A stretch of DNA of 64,000 nt from Serratia liquefaciens ATCC 27592 (GTDB taxonomy: Bacteria; Pseudomonadota; Gammaproteobacteria; Enterobacterales; Enterobacteriaceae). The position numbers were made by a program, and so were the translations under genes. This document shows positions 44,683 through 54,534 of this stretch, piece by piece. Position 1 is the stretch's first letter; each line of letters starts with the position of its first letter. The stretch is taken from contig NC_021741.1 in assembly GCF_000422085.1 (NCBI RefSeq), positions 2,480,001 to 2,544,000 on the forward strand. Reading direction: 5' to 3'. The notes under the pieces are model-generated. The model was not told the DNA's origin and made no database searches. It worked only from the letters and a program-made list of their open reading frames with translations.

Positions 44683-45462
44683 ATGGATGTGAGACTGGCT
44701 GATAAACGCGCCCTGGTATGCGCTTCCAGCAGTGGTTTGGGTTATGCCTGTGCTGCAGCCCTGCTTAGAGAAGGGGTCAGCGTCTGGATTAATGGCCGCG
44801 ACGAAGAGCGCCTGCTGGCCGCGCAGCAGCGGCTTAAGGCTGAGACCGGCGGGCGCGTTTTTACTGTCGCCGGTGACATAACCACCCTGCAAGGGCGCGA
44901 AGCCTTACTGGCTGCCTGCCCGGATGCCGATATTCTGGTCAATAATAACGCCGGGCCACCGCCGGGGAATTTCTTTGAGTTTGACGAGCAGACCTGGCTG
45001 TCGGCGCTGCAAGGGAATTTGCTGGCACCGCTGATGTTGATCCGCGCCTTGATACCGGGGATGCGCGAGCGGAAATTTGGCCGCATCATCAATATCACCT
45101 CGGCGATGGTCAGTACGCCGCGTGCGCACATGACGCTTTCCGCTGCGTCGCGCGCCGGTCTGACGGCCGCCTGCAAAGGGTTGTCCCGCGAATGCATTGT
45201 CGATAACGTCACCATTAACAATTTGCTGCCGGAACGTTTTGATACGCCTCGCCAGCAGCAGATGGCGCAGGTGGCGATGAAACAGAGCGGCATTACCTTC
45301 GAACAGGCGCGCCAACGACAGATTGACTCGATCCCCGCCGGTCGCATGGGCCAGCCTGCCGAATTCGGCGCGGCCTGTGTTTACCTGTGCAGCGACCTGA
45401 GCGGATTTATTACCGGGCAAAACATGCACCTGGACGGCGGCGCCTATCCAGCGTTGTTATAA
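44683..45462 (+). CDS. SDR-family oxidoreductase lacking the usual Tyr and Lys
   Basis: The 259-residue protein has an SDR Rossmann fold (ALVCASSSGLGYACAAALLR, ILVNNNAGPPPGNFFE, GRIINITSAMVSTPR and the C-terminal SGFITGQNMHLDGGAYPALL). At the active site, where YxxxK is expected, it reads MTLSAASRAGL, that is Ser and Arg at the aligned places. Related FabG-like proteins with this change exist, so it is probably a divergent subfamily rather than a damaged gene. Its reaction is uncertain. Leads the plus-strand half of the aromatic cluster; AAGGAGAG precedes the ATG. Confidence 0.85.
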   Translation: MDVRLADKRALVCASSSGLGYACAAALLREGVSVWINGRDEERLLAAQQRLKAETGGRVFTVAGDITTLQGREALLAACPDADILVNNNAGPPPGNFFEFDEQTWLSALQGNLLAPLMLIRALIPGMRERKFGRIINITSAMVSTPRAHMTLSAASRAGLTAACKGLSRECIVDNVTINNLLPERFDTPRQQQMAQVAMKQSGITFEQARQRQIDSIPAGRMGQPAEFGAACVYLCSDLSGFITGQNMHLDGGAYPALL

Positions 45463-45486
45463 CCGTACAGCGAGATAAAACAGCGA

Positions 45487-46227
45487 ATGAACAGCAAACA
45501 AACAGAAAACCTGCAATTGCAGAACGGGACTTTCAAAAGCCTGAGCGGCGCCGCCGTGGCGCTGATCCGCCGTCGGATTATCAACGGTGAATACTCGCCG
45601 GGCAGCAAACTGGTGATCGGCAATATCGCCGGTGAATTGGACATCAGCCCAGGACTGGTGCGTGAGGCGCTGTCGCGGTTGGTGACGGAAGGGCTGGTGA
45701 CCGCCCACGAGCAACGCGGTTTTCGTGCCAGTGAGGTATCACTTAGCGAACTGAAAGACATTACCGCCAATCGACAACTGATCGAAACCCATGCTTTGCG
45801 GTTAGCGATTGCCAACGGTGATGCTGAATGGGAAGCGGGGATTATCGCCGCCTTTCACCGACTGACGCGCTGCCCGCGCATGGATGACGAAGATCACTCG
45901 GCAAACTGGAGCCAGCTCCATTACAGCTTTCATCGCAGCCTGCTGATGGCCTGCAATTCACCGTGGATGCTGCGCTTTTCCGACTTGCTGTTCGATCAGT
46001 CGGAGCGCTATCGCCGCCTGCGGTTCGGTTATGAGCTGGAAGGGATGGATGCGCCACGCGATGTCGACGGTGAACATCAGGCCATCATGGATGCGGTGCT
46101 GGCGCGCGATGCCGACCGCGCCGTCGAGCTGCTTAGCCAGCATTATCAAAGCACCGTGCAGCGAATTATCAACCAGGCCGACAGCACCATATTCAACGGC
46201 GCGGCTGCGTCCCCGGAGGCCAAATGA
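45487..46227 (+). CDS. GntR-family regulator, FCD subgroup
   Basis: A 246-residue GntR protein with N-terminal winged HTH (IRRRIINGEYSPGSKLVIGN, DISPGLVREALSRLVTEGLV) and an all-helical FCD ligand domain (LIETHALRLAIANGDAEWEA, EHQAIMDAVLARDADRAVEL). It is embedded in the SDR-FAH-ALDH-dioxygenase operon and its stop overlaps the next ATG (ATGA). FCD regulators usually repress and are released by a pathway intermediate, so it probably controls both halves of the cluster. Confidence 0.9.
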   Translation: MNSKQTENLQLQNGTFKSLSGAAVALIRRRIINGEYSPGSKLVIGNIAGELDISPGLVREALSRLVTEGLVTAHEQRGFRASEVSLSELKDITANRQLIETHALRLAIANGDAEWEAGIIAAFHRLTRCPRMDDEDHSANWSQLHYSFHRSLLMACNSPWMLRFSDLLFDQSERYRRLRFGYELEGMDAPRDVDGEHQAIMDAVLARDADRAVELLSQHYQSTVQRIINQADSTIFNGAAASPEAK

Positions 46228-47069
46228 AGATCGTCAGTTTTATTAGCCAGGGGCGTGCAGGTTATGGCCTGCTGCGCGGAGACGACGAGATTGTCGACTG
46301 CAGCCAGTCATTGCCCTATCCGGACGTGCGCAGCGCGTTAGCCGCCGGCAGTTTTAACGTGTTCCTGCCGTTTGTGAATGCGCCTGCCACCCTGAAAGCC
46401 AGCGAGGTCAGTTGGTTGCCGCCGGTGCCCAACCCGGACAAAATTATTTGCGTGGGGCTGAATTACCGCCCGCACCTGCTGGAAACCGGCCGTGCTGAGC
46501 CCGATCGGCCAACGCTGTTTTTGCGGCTGCCTTCTTCACAGGTCGGACATCAGCAGCCGCTGCTGGCACCGCCGGAGTCGTCTCAATTTGACTATGAAGG
46601 CGAGCTGGCCGTGGTGATTGGTAAAGGGGGGCGCCGCATTGCCCAGCGCGATGCCATGCAGCATATCGCCGGTTACGCCTGCTACAACGACGGCAGCGTG
46701 CGCGACTGGCAGCGGCACAGCTCGCAATTCACACCCGGTAAAAACTTCCGCCACACCGCGGCCTTTGGTCCCTGGCTGGTCAGTGCCGACGACATTCCCG
46801 ACCCGCGTGCGCTAACGCTGGAAACCCGTCTGAACGGACAGGTGATGCAACAGGCCTCTGTCGATGACCTGATTTTCTCGATCCCGGCGCTGATCGAATA
46901 TTGCTCGGCATTTACCGATCTGCTGCCCGGCGATGTGCTGGTGACCGGTACGCCCGGTGGCGTTGGCGCATTCCGACAGCCACCGGTCTGGATGAAAGCG
47001 GGGGATCGGGTGGAGGTCGAGATTGCCGGTATCGGCACCCTGAGTAACCCAGTGATTGACGACGCCTGA
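46224..47069 (+). CDS. Fumarylacetoacetate hydrolase-family enzyme
   Basis: The 281-residue FAH-fold protein has PDKIICVGLNYRPHLLETGR, the metal-binding FDYEGELAVVIGKGG (ExE), ACYNDGSVRDWQ and DVLVTGTPGGVGAFR. Members hydrolyse, hydrate or decarboxylate acyl-pyruvate-type compounds, including intermediates of meta-cleavage pathways (4-oxalocrotonate decarboxylase or 2-oxopent-4-enoate hydratase relatives). Its position before a semialdehyde dehydrogenase and an extradiol dioxygenase supports a role in the lower pathway. The exact step is open. Confidence 0.87.
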   Translation: MKIVSFISQGRAGYGLLRGDDEIVDCSQSLPYPDVRSALAAGSFNVFLPFVNAPATLKASEVSWLPPVPNPDKIICVGLNYRPHLLETGRAEPDRPTLFLRLPSSQVGHQQPLLAPPESSQFDYEGELAVVIGKGGRRIAQRDAMQHIAGYACYNDGSVRDWQRHSSQFTPGKNFRHTAAFGPWLVSADDIPDPRALTLETRLNGQVMQQASVDDLIFSIPALIEYCSAFTDLLPGDVLVTGTPGGVGAFRQPPVWMKAGDRVEVEIAGIGTLSNPVIDDA

Positions 47070-47111
47070 GGGCGTTAAAGGACTCTTTTCCGACAAACGA
47101 GGTGGATTACG

Positions 47112-48599
47112 ATGGCTGATATCAAAGTGCTTCCACAGGTTTCCGCCTTTCTGGCGCAGGAACATGGGCAGTTTATCGATGGACAACTGATCCCGGCGGC
47201 GGGCGGACAACGCTTGCCGGTAGTCAATCCGGCCAATGGCCAGACGATCGCCAGCGTGGCTGGTGCCACGGCCGACGAAGTGGAGCAGGCGATGCAATCG
47301 GCTGACCGGGCGCTGAAGGGCGAATGGGGAAAAAGCCTGCCGGCCCAGCGTCAGCAGATACTGTTACGCTTTGCCGATCTGCTGGAGGCCCACAGAGAGG
47401 AGATTGCCCAGCTAGAAACCCTGACCAACGGTAAGCTGATCGGTTCCTCCAGGCTGTTCGAGGTTGACCATACCTGCGTTTTCATCCGGTATTACGCCGG
47501 TTGGGCCACCAAACTGCATGGTGAAACCCTTGCGCCGTCAATCCCTTCGTTTAACGGCGAGCGATATACCGCGATGACTTACCGCGAGCCGGTGGGCGTG
47601 GTGGCGGCCATTATTCCCTGGAATTTCCCGGTGATGATCGCCATTTGGAAAATTGCAGCCGCCTTGTGCACCGGGTGTTGCATCGTGGTCAAACCCAGTG
47701 AGTTTGCACCTTTGACCCTGCTGCGTCTGGCGCAGTTGGCCCATCAGGCCGGGGTGCCTGCGGGCGTGTTCAACGTGGTCAATGGCGAACGCCAGGTGGG
47801 GCAGTGGCTGATCGAGCATCCACGGGTCAATAAAGTCAGTTTCACCGGTTCGGTTCCGGCCGGTATCGCGATCGGCCAGGCGGCGATAAAAGCCGATTTG
47901 ACCCGCATCACCCTGGAGTTGGGTGGAAAAAACCCGGCGGCGTTTCTTGCCGACGTCGATACCCAGCGGGCGGTGGACGGCATTATGCTCGCCGGACTGG
48001 TGCATCAGGGGCAGGTCTGTTCCTCTGCCGAGCGGTTTTATATTCATGCGTCGCGCTTCGACGAGATTGTCGAGCAGGTTATCGCCCGGGTCGAGGCGCT
48101 GCAAATAGGTTCGCCGATGGACGAAGCCACGCAGTACGGTCCGTTGGCTAACCAGGCGCATTTTAACCGCATCAAGGCGATGTTTGATCAGGCGCACAGC
48201 CATGACCAGGTACTGAGTGGCGGTACGGTGCTGGACGGAGAGGGGTTCTATGTGACCCCGACGGTGATCCGTGCCACCGGTCAGGACGATCCGCTGATGC
48301 GTGAAGAAGCCTTCGCCGGGGTGCTGAGCTTTATGCCGTTTGAGGATGAAGAGCAACTCTTGCATTTGATGAATGATTCGTCCTATGGCCTGTCCGCCAG
48401 TATCTGGACCAATGACTTCAGCAAGGCGATGGATTTGATGCGGCGGATTGAGGCCGGAATGGTATGGGTAAATTCGCACACCATTATGGATCCGGCGGTG
48501 CCGTTCGGCGGGATGAAAGCCTCCGGTATTGGCCGCGAGTTCGGCAGCGCGTTTATCGAGTCCTATACCGAACTTAAATCCGTCATCATGTGCTACTGA
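47112..48599 (+). CDS. Aldehyde dehydrogenase, probably 2-hydroxymuconic semialdehyde-type
   Basis: A 495-residue aldehyde dehydrogenase: IIPWNFPVMIAIWKIAAALC, FTGSVPAG, the catalytic Glu in LELGGKNPAAFLAD and the catalytic Cys in HQGQVCSSAERFYIH. Within an operon with an extradiol dioxygenase, the most likely substrate is the semialdehyde from ring cleavage, but the sequence itself is close to general betaine-aldehyde and phenylacetaldehyde dehydrogenases. Confidence 0.9.
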   Translation: MADIKVLPQVSAFLAQEHGQFIDGQLIPAAGGQRLPVVNPANGQTIASVAGATADEVEQAMQSADRALKGEWGKSLPAQRQQILLRFADLLEAHREEIAQLETLTNGKLIGSSRLFEVDHTCVFIRYYAGWATKLHGETLAPSIPSFNGERYTAMTYREPVGVVAAIIPWNFPVMIAIWKIAAALCTGCCIVVKPSEFAPLTLLRLAQLAHQAGVPAGVFNVVNGERQVGQWLIEHPRVNKVSFTGSVPAGIAIGQAAIKADLTRITLELGGKNPAAFLADVDTQRAVDGIMLAGLVHQGQVCSSAERFYIHASRFDEIVEQVIARVEALQIGSPMDEATQYGPLANQAHFNRIKAMFDQAHSHDQVLSGGTVLDGEGFYVTPTVIRATGQDDPLMREEAFAGVLSFMPFEDEEQLLHLMNDSSYGLSASIWTNDFSKAMDLMRRIEAGMVWVNSHTIMDPAVPFGGMKASGIGREFGSAFIESYTELKSVIMCY

Positions 48600-48640
48600 A
48601 TCCCACGGAAACGGGGCCACGGCCCCGGTAAGGAATCACA

Positions 48641-49639
48641 ATGACCACATTGCCCCTCACCGAATACGATCCGCCATTTTCCATTACCCGCGCCAGCCAT
48701 CTGGTGCTGACCTCGCGTGACCTGGCCGCCAGTGAGCTGTTTTACACCCAGGTGATCGGCATGGTGCTGACCCATCGGGAAGAGGACAGGCTCTATTTGC
48801 GCGGGCTGGAAGAGGCTTGCCACCACAGTCTGGTTATCAAGCTCAGTAAGGCGGAGCCCCACTGCGAACGCGTTGGCCTGCGTGTTTTTCGTGAAAAAGA
48901 TCTGGAGTTGGCCAAGCTGTTTTTGGACCGGCAAGGGTTGGAGAATTGTTGGGCGGAGGTGCCGTTTCAGGGGCGTACTCTGCATTTCACCGATCCGACA
49001 GGTACGCTGATCGAACTGTGCGCCTCAATGCCCGTGGTGCCGCGTTTGCACCATCAGGTGCATCTGTACCGTGGCGGCAGCGCCCAGCGGCTGGATCACT
49101 TCCAGTTGCACACTCCCCACGTGCAGCGGGCAGCCGAATTTTACATGACGAAGCTGGGATTCCGGGCCACAGACATCTATTTCAATGAGGGTGGAATGGG
49201 GGCCGCATTCTTACAACGCAAAGGCAATACGCAGGATCTGGTGTACTTGCATGGCCCCGGCCCGCGTCTGCATCACTTCGGTTATACCATCCCCGATTCG
49301 CAAGAGATCCTGCGCGCCTGCGACACTGCCGGCAATCTGGGCTTTGGCAGCAGCATTGAACGCGGGCCGGGCAGGCACGGTATGGGCCATGTCCTCTATG
49401 TTTATCTGCGGGATCCGGACGGGCATCGTATCGAGCTGCACAACACCCCTTATCAGATAATCGACATTGAGCTGGAAACCAATATTCTTGCACCCGATCA
49501 ACGCCAGCAGTTGCTGCCCTGGGGGCTGCCGCCGCAGCGCAAATGGGTCACCGAAGCCAGTGCCTTTGCCAACACGCCGGTAGAACCGACCACCGAGGGC
49601 TATCCGCTGGTGCTGGAAGAGTACTTATCCCGCCAATAG
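48641..49639 (+). CDS. Extradiol ring-cleavage dioxygenase (VOC family, catechol 2,3-dioxygenase-like)
   Basis: A 332-residue two-domain type I extradiol dioxygenase. The N-terminal VOC module (about 15-130) is degenerate; the C-terminal module (about 150-270) carries the Fe(II) triad: His153 in LDHFQLHTPH, His212 in LHHFGYTIPDS and Glu265 in RDPDGHRIELHNTP. It opens a catechol ring next to the two hydroxyls, giving a 2-hydroxymuconic semialdehyde. AAGGAATC precedes the ATG. Last gene of the operon before a small hairpin. Confidence 0.9.
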   Translation: MTTLPLTEYDPPFSITRASHLVLTSRDLAASELFYTQVIGMVLTHREEDRLYLRGLEEACHHSLVIKLSKAEPHCERVGLRVFREKDLELAKLFLDRQGLENCWAEVPFQGRTLHFTDPTGTLIELCASMPVVPRLHHQVHLYRGGSAQRLDHFQLHTPHVQRAAEFYMTKLGFRATDIYFNEGGMGAAFLQRKGNTQDLVYLHGPGPRLHHFGYTIPDSQEILRACDTAGNLGFGSSIERGPGRHGMGHVLYVYLRDPDGHRIELHNTPYQIIDIELETNILAPDQRQQLLPWGLPPQRKWVTEASAFANTPVEPTTEGYPLVLEEYLSRQ

Positions 49640-49684
49640 GGCTTGATGCCCGAACCATGCCAGGGCAACCCTTGGATAACCTTG

Positions 49685-49705
49685 TGCCCGGAAACTCTCC
49701 GGGCA
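49685..49705 (+). terminator. Hairpin after the dioxygenase gene
   Basis: TGCCCGGA and TCCGGGCA form an 8-bp stem with a 5-base loop; a T-rich stretch follows only about 20 bases later. It may end the aromatic operon. Confidence 0.4.
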
Positions 49706-49866
49706 ATAACATCGGCCTTTACTTCCGTTTTTTTTCAACCAATATGGTCCGGCTGAAATGACAGTCGGAGCCGCCATGGCTCCGTTTATCCACAACGTCG
49801 TGGTTGTGGCACAAGGCATCGATACGGATATCCCGCCACGATGCCGAATGACGAACTGGAGAGGTT

Positions 49867-51075
49867 ATGGCTAATCCCTATCGCGAACTTCTGACCACGC
49901 CCGGCGTCGGGGGGTTAGTGATTGCGAGCTCGGTTGCCCGTTTACCGCAGGCGATGATCGGCATCGGTATTATCACCATGTTGGTACAGCAGAGCGGTCA
50001 CTATTGGTTGGCTGGTGCGGTAGCCGGTATATTTACGCTGGCGAACGCGCTCATGGGTCCGCAGGTATCGAAGCTGGTTGATCGGCGAGGCCAGAACAGG
50101 GTGCTTCCATGGGTCACCGCGTTTAGCATTACCATGCTGCTGGCGTTGATAACCGCTGCGCATATGCGTGCCCCAGTCCCGTTGCTGTGTATTCTCGCCA
50201 TGCTGGCCGGCACTATGCCAAGCATGCCGGCAATGATAAGAGCGAGATGGACACAGCTTTTCCGGGGCAAGCCGCAACTCCACACCGCCTTCTCGCTGGA
50301 TACGGTGCTGACAGAGCTGACCTTCGTTATTGGCCCCCCTTTATCTATTGGCTTGAGCACCGGTATCGCCGCCGAAGCCGGGCCCCTCGCCGCGATAGTG
50401 TTGCTGGTGATTGGCGTCACGGCTTTTCTTCTGCAACGACAGACGGCGCCCAAAGTCATCAAAAACACGACTGAACACCGCGGCTCGACCCTGCGTATCC
50501 CGGGCCTCGGCACCATCGTGCTGGCACTTTTAGCCATGGGGGTGATTGGCGGATCTATCGATGTGGCGGTAGTCGCTTTCGCCAACGCACAAGGGTGGCC
50601 GACGGCCGCCAGTTTGATTCTTGCTGCCTACGCGCTCGGTTCCATGGTTGCCGGTCTGGCTTTTGGCGCGATCAGGGTTAGCTTGCCGATAGAGCGTCAG
50701 TTCTTTATTGGGGTGCTGTTAACGGCGGCAACGTCGGTGTTGCCGCTCCTGTCTGCAGACGTTTACATTCTGATGGCGACCATTTTCGTGGCCGGTATGT
50801 CCTTTGCACCCACCATGGTTGTCGTGATGAACCTTGGCACTATCCTGGTACCGCCGTCCAGGCTCACCGAAGGGCTGACATGGATGACCACCGGCATCAG
50901 CATTGGCGTGGCGCTGGGTGCTGCGCTGGCGGGGCTGGTCATCGACGCTTATGGCGCACGCGCCGGCTTCGGCATCGCCATTGCTGCAGGCGTTGTGATG
51001 ACGATTATCGTGCTTCTCGGTCGACGTACGCTCCACGCTGCCTCGATGCCCCAGGGGGGAGCAACCTGCTCTTAA
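49867..51075 (+). CDS. MFS transporter
   Basis: The 402-residue membrane protein has about 12 hydrophobic segments and the MFS loop GPQVSKLVDRRGQNRVLPWV between helices 2 and 3. The start has GGAGAGGTT upstream. It lies 227 bp behind the dioxygenase gene on the same strand. It could be the uptake or efflux system of the aromatic cluster, but the separation and the hairpin suggest an independent unit, for example drug efflux. Confidence 0.82.
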   Translation: MANPYRELLTTPGVGGLVIASSVARLPQAMIGIGIITMLVQQSGHYWLAGAVAGIFTLANALMGPQVSKLVDRRGQNRVLPWVTAFSITMLLALITAAHMRAPVPLLCILAMLAGTMPSMPAMIRARWTQLFRGKPQLHTAFSLDTVLTELTFVIGPPLSIGLSTGIAAEAGPLAAIVLLVIGVTAFLLQRQTAPKVIKNTTEHRGSTLRIPGLGTIVLALLAMGVIGGSIDVAVVAFANAQGWPTAASLILAAYALGSMVAGLAFGAIRVSLPIERQFFIGVLLTAATSVLPLLSADVYILMATIFVAGMSFAPTMVVVMNLGTILVPPSRLTEGLTWMTTGISIGVALGAALAGLVIDAYGARAGFGIAIAAGVVMTIIVLLGRRTLHAASMPQGGATCS

Positions 51076-51080
51076 TGCAG

Positions 51081-51107
51081 CGGCAGCCAGGGATGACCGG
51101 GCTGCCG
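51081..51107. terminator. Hairpin between convergent MFS and nickel permease genes
   Basis: CGGCAGCC and GGCTGCCG form an 8-bp stem with an 11-base loop between two stops. No T-run is present on either side. Confidence 0.4.
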
Positions 51108-51115
51108 TAAGCGGA

Positions 51116-52147
51116 CTAGACGCTTAACGAGTCATAATTTTTGCGGCGGTAATTGAGCGCGGACAAGATCCACAGCACCACAAACAGCACGATAGCGGCG
51201 TAACCGACGCTGCCCAGGTTGTCATTGAGCACCTCAACACCCCGCCACAGCCCGCCCTGTAGCCCCAGCTTATCGGCCAGTAGCCCCAGGCCTTCCAGCC
51301 CGCCGATCACCACAGCGATAACCACGCTGGTGGCGGTGATGGTCATGTTGTAATACAGCTTGCGGATCGGTTTATTGAACGCCCAACCGTAAGCGCCAAC
51401 CATCACAAAATTATCCAGTGAGTCAATCAAGGCCATGCCGCTGGCAAACAGCAGCGGGAACACCATGATTGACCAGACCGACATGCCGGATGTAGCACCG
51501 GTAGCGGAGATCCCGAGCAGGCCCACTTCGGTAGCCGTATCAAAGCCCAAGCCAAATAAAAAGCCGACTAAATACATATGCCAGCTTTTATTCACCAGAT
51601 TAAAAGCAAAGCGGTACAGCCGCGTCATTACGCCGCCGCTGCCGCTCACCAGCAGGGCTACGTCCTGTTCGACCAGGGTTTCTCCGCGCTTCACCCGACG
51701 GAAAATGCGGTAAACGTCGCGGAAGATCAGCCAGTTCAACAATGCCATCCCCAGTAAGAACAGCGAGGAGATCAGCGTGCCCAAAGTGGCGCCATACTGA
51801 TGCAACCAGCCGATGCGATCGCCAAATGCCAATGAGGTGGCGGCAATCGCGATGCAGGCCAGTACCACAATGCTGGAATGCCCCAGAGAGAAGAAGGCCC
51901 CGACGGAAACCGGACGTTGGCCTTGTTGCATCAATTTGCGGGTGACGTTATCGATGGCGGCGATGTGGTCGGCATCCACCGCATGGCGCAGTCCGTAACC
52001 GTAAGCCAGCAGCGCGGCGGCAATCAGGGCCGGGTGATGGTGAAAAGCAGCAAAGGCCGCACCCCATGCCAGCAGGTTTAGCGCCACTAACGTCAACAAC
52101 AGCCAAAAGGCGCGGGTATGGGTATGGAAAAACTCGCGGTTTAACAT
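51116..52147 (-). CDS. Nickel/cobalt permease, NiCoT family
   Basis: A 343-residue integral membrane protein with the NiCoT signature [20 protein letters not shown] (HX4DH in helix II), [13 protein letters not shown] and [13 protein letters not shown]. It imports Ni(II). Its start overlaps the end of hypF by 7 bases, so it is translationally coupled to a hydrogenase maturation gene. The job is evidently to supply nickel to the formate hydrogenlyase hydrogenase. Confidence 0.92.
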   Translation of the reverse strand: MLNREFFHTHTRAFWLLLTLVALNLLAWGAAFAAFHHHPALIAAALLAYGYGLRHAVDADHIAAIDNVTRKLMQQGQRPVSVGAFFSLGHSSIVVLACIAIAATSLAFGDRIGWLHQYGATLGTLISSLFLLGMALLNWLIFRDVYRIFRRVKRGETLVEQDVALLVSGSGGVMTRLYRFAFNLVNKSWHMYLVGFLFGLGFDTATEVGLLGISATGATSGMSVWSIMVFPLLFASGMALIDSLDNFVMVGAYGWAFNKPIRKLYYNMTITATSVVIAVVIGGLEGLGLLADKLGLQGGLWRGVEVLNDNLGSVGYAAIVLFVVLWILSALNYRRKNYDSLSV

Positions 52148-54453
52148 GTTACATCCTGTTGTGTTTTAAAGGGGAGGCGCGCCATGGGGATATGCTGCGC
52201 GCAGGCGACCAATGCCTGACCGAATGCCAACCCTCCATCGCCCGCCGGCAGCCGTTGTGGCAGCAGCACGTGCAGCGGGGCCAGATGATGCTGCAGCCGT
52301 TGGCGTAACAGGCGGTTGTGCAGTACGCCACCGCTTAACGCCACGTGCCGGAGGTTATGCTCTGCGGCAAAATGTTTGGCCAGGCCGGCAAATCCCTGCG
52401 CCAGGGCATCATGAAACGCCCAGGCCCGTTGAGCGGCCGGCGCTTGCCAGGCCAGCCACTGCCGCCACAACACGCCCAAATCGAGCTGTGCTGCGCAACG
52501 TGGCAACGTCACCGGGTGAGAGCAAGGGCCACTTTGGTGGGCCAGCGCCTCAAAAATACTGGCGGCTTCGCCTTCCCAACTTTGCCGTTCGGGCGCACAT
52601 CCCAGCGTGGCGGCGGCCGCGTCAAACAAACGGCCACAGGAGGAGGCGAGCGGCGCATTGATGCCGGCGTTGATGGCTTGGAGCAGGGGGCGCCAGGCGC
52701 GTGTCAATAGCCGTTCGGCCTGTGGGCTGCTTTGCCAGTCAGGCACGAAGCGTGCAAAATGCGCCAACTGATTGCGCCAGGGTTGTTGCGCGGCCAGATC
52801 GCCGCCGGGCAGTGCCACCGCAGGCAATCCCCCCAGATGACGACAGCGGCGGTAATCGACCCACAGGCATTCGCCGCCCCACAGCGCGCCGTCCTGCCCG
52901 TACCCCAGCCCATCCAGCGCCAGGCCGATAACCGCTCCGCCTTCCAGTGGCCAATGGTGTTCGGCCAGGCACGCGGCCAAATGCGCATGATGGTGCAGCA
53001 CCGGGGTCACCGGCAGCCTCTGTCGGGCGGCCCATTGGTGGCTGACGTAACCCGGATGAGCGTCGCTGGCTAAGCGCTGTGGCTGGCAATGGTACAACGC
53101 CATAAAATGCGCCATGGCCTGCTGCCACTGTTGCTGAATGTCTTCCTGTTGCAGGTCGCCAAAATGTGAACTGAGTACGGCATTATTTCCCTGCAGCAGG
53201 CAAAAGGTATTTTTGCGATCCCCGCCCACGGCCAATAGCGGAAGCTGTGAAGGGAAGCCCGGAGGCAATGGCAGGGCATCCGGAACAAATCCGCGCGCCC
53301 GACGTAACATTTCATGGCCTTCAGGCAGCAGACGCACCAGCGAATCATCGGCGCGCTGCAAGATTTCGCGATCGTGCAGCAACCACAGGTCGGCAATACC
53401 GGCCAAATCAGCCAAAGCCTGGCTATTGGTTAATGCCGGAGCTCGGCCGGTGGCATTGCCGGAGGTCATCACCAGGGGCCGTTGTATCCCCTGCATCAGT
53501 AAATGGTGAAGGGGATTGGCGGGTAACATCAGGCCCACTTCGTTCAACTGCGGGGCGATAGCCTCAGACAGCGGCGAATGGGGCGAGTGGGACACCAGCA
53601 CGATAGGCGCGGCAGCGGACGCCAGCAAAACCTGTGTGCGCGCCAGATCAATGCCACGGGTGCAGCGCGTCAGCCAGTCGATATTCGGCAGCATCACCGC
53701 CAGAGGTTTGCCGGGACGCCGTTTGCGAAGCCGCAGACGTTCTACGGCCTCCGTCTGGGTAGCATCGCAAGCCAGGTGAAAACCGCCCAGCCCTTTGATG
53801 GCCACAATCTGCCCGGCAGCTAATGCGGCTACCGCCTGCTGCAGGGCTTCTTCCCCCTGATGCTGAGGTTGTCCCTCAACGGTGAAACTGAACAACTGAG
53901 GGCCGCAGTCGCTACAGGCGACCGGTTGGGCATGAAAGCGCCGGTCGTGCGCCGAACGGTACTCTTGGGCGCAGGGCGAACAGAGCGGAAACGGTGCCAT
54001 GCTGGTTGCCGGGCGATCGTAAGGCATGGCACGAATAATGGTGAAGCGTGGGCCGCAGTGAGTGCAATTGATAAAAGGGTAGCGGTAACGCCGATCCTGC
54101 GGATCGTTCATTTCCTGCAGGCAGTTTGGGCAGGTCGCGGCATCGGGAACAATCTGGGTCGTCATAGCACCGCGTTGGCTGGCGCGGATGCGAAAATCAT
54201 CGGGCTTTTTCAGCCAGGTAAAGGGCCGTTGCTGAATGTTGTCGATCTGCGCCAACGGTGGCGCCTGCTGGCACAACAGATGCAGCAACAGCTCAAGGTC
54301 GACGGGGTTCACCAGCCGAATCTCCACCCCGGCGCTGTCGTTCCAGACTTCGCCACGTAGATTGAGCTGGTTGGCCAGTTGCCAGACAAAAGGCCGAAAG
54401 CCGACGCCCTGTACTTTGCCGCTGATACGCAGCAGCAGCCCCGGATAGGACAT
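52141..54453 (-). CDS. hypF: Hydrogenase maturation carbamoyltransferase HypF
   Basis: The 770-residue protein is close to the usual HypF length (750 in E. coli). Domains in order: acylphosphatase ([18 protein letters not shown], about 10-27), zinc-finger region with paired Cys motifs (CPNC, CTHC, CSPC, CSDC), a YrdC-like domain ([36 protein letters not shown]) and a Kae1-like domain ([25 protein letters not shown]). It turns carbamoyl phosphate into the cyanide ligands of the NiFe site, with HypE. It lies downstream of hydN-fdhF, separated by an ERIC element, and upstream of the nickel permease. Confidence 0.95.
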   Translation of the reverse strand: MSYPGLLLRISGKVQGVGFRPFVWQLANQLNLRGEVWNDSAGVEIRLVNPVDLELLLHLLCQQAPPLAQIDNIQQRPFTWLKKPDDFRIRASQRGAMTTQIVPDAATCPNCLQEMNDPQDRRYRYPFINCTHCGPRFTIIRAMPYDRPATSMAPFPLCSPCAQEYRSAHDRRFHAQPVACSDCGPQLFSFTVEGQPQHQGEEALQQAVAALAAGQIVAIKGLGGFHLACDATQTEAVERLRLRKRRPGKPLAVMLPNIDWLTRCTRGIDLARTQVLLASAAAPIVLVSHSPHSPLSEAIAPQLNEVGLMLPANPLHHLLMQGIQRPLVMTSGNATGRAPALTNSQALADLAGIADLWLLHDREILQRADDSLVRLLPEGHEMLRRARGFVPDALPLPPGFPSQLPLLAVGGDRKNTFCLLQGNNAVLSSHFGDLQQEDIQQQWQQAMAHFMALYHCQPQRLASDAHPGYVSHQWAARQRLPVTPVLHHHAHLAACLAEHHWPLEGGAVIGLALDGLGYGQDGALWGGECLWVDYRRCRHLGGLPAVALPGGDLAAQQPWRNQLAHFARFVPDWQSSPQAERLLTRAWRPLLQAINAGINAPLASSCGRLFDAAAATLGCAPERQSWEGEAASIFEALAHQSGPCSHPVTLPRCAAQLDLGVLWRQWLAWQAPAAQRAWAFHDALAQGFAGLAKHFAAEHNLRHVALSGGVLHNRLLRQRLQHHLAPLHVLLPQRLPAGDGGLAFGQALVACAQHIPMARLPFKTQQDVTC

Positions 54454-54487
54454 GGTTTATTACCCTCTTTGGGTTTTTATAAATTAT

Positions 54488-54516
54488 CAGGAGGCACAAC
54501 CCTGCGTAGCCTCCTG
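54488..54516 (-). terminator. Hairpin upstream of hypF
   Basis: CAGGAGGC and GCCTCCTG form a perfect 8-bp stem with a 13-base loop, about 35 bp before the hypF start. It could attenuate transcription coming from fdhF, or mask the hypF ribosome site region. Confidence 0.4.
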
Positions 54517-54534
54517 TCAATTTATTCCCTGGTA

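Noticed and set aside
47538..48620. 360-codon minus-strand open frame
   Set aside because: Antisense shadow of the aldehyde dehydrogenase at 47112, whose catalytic motifs are intact.
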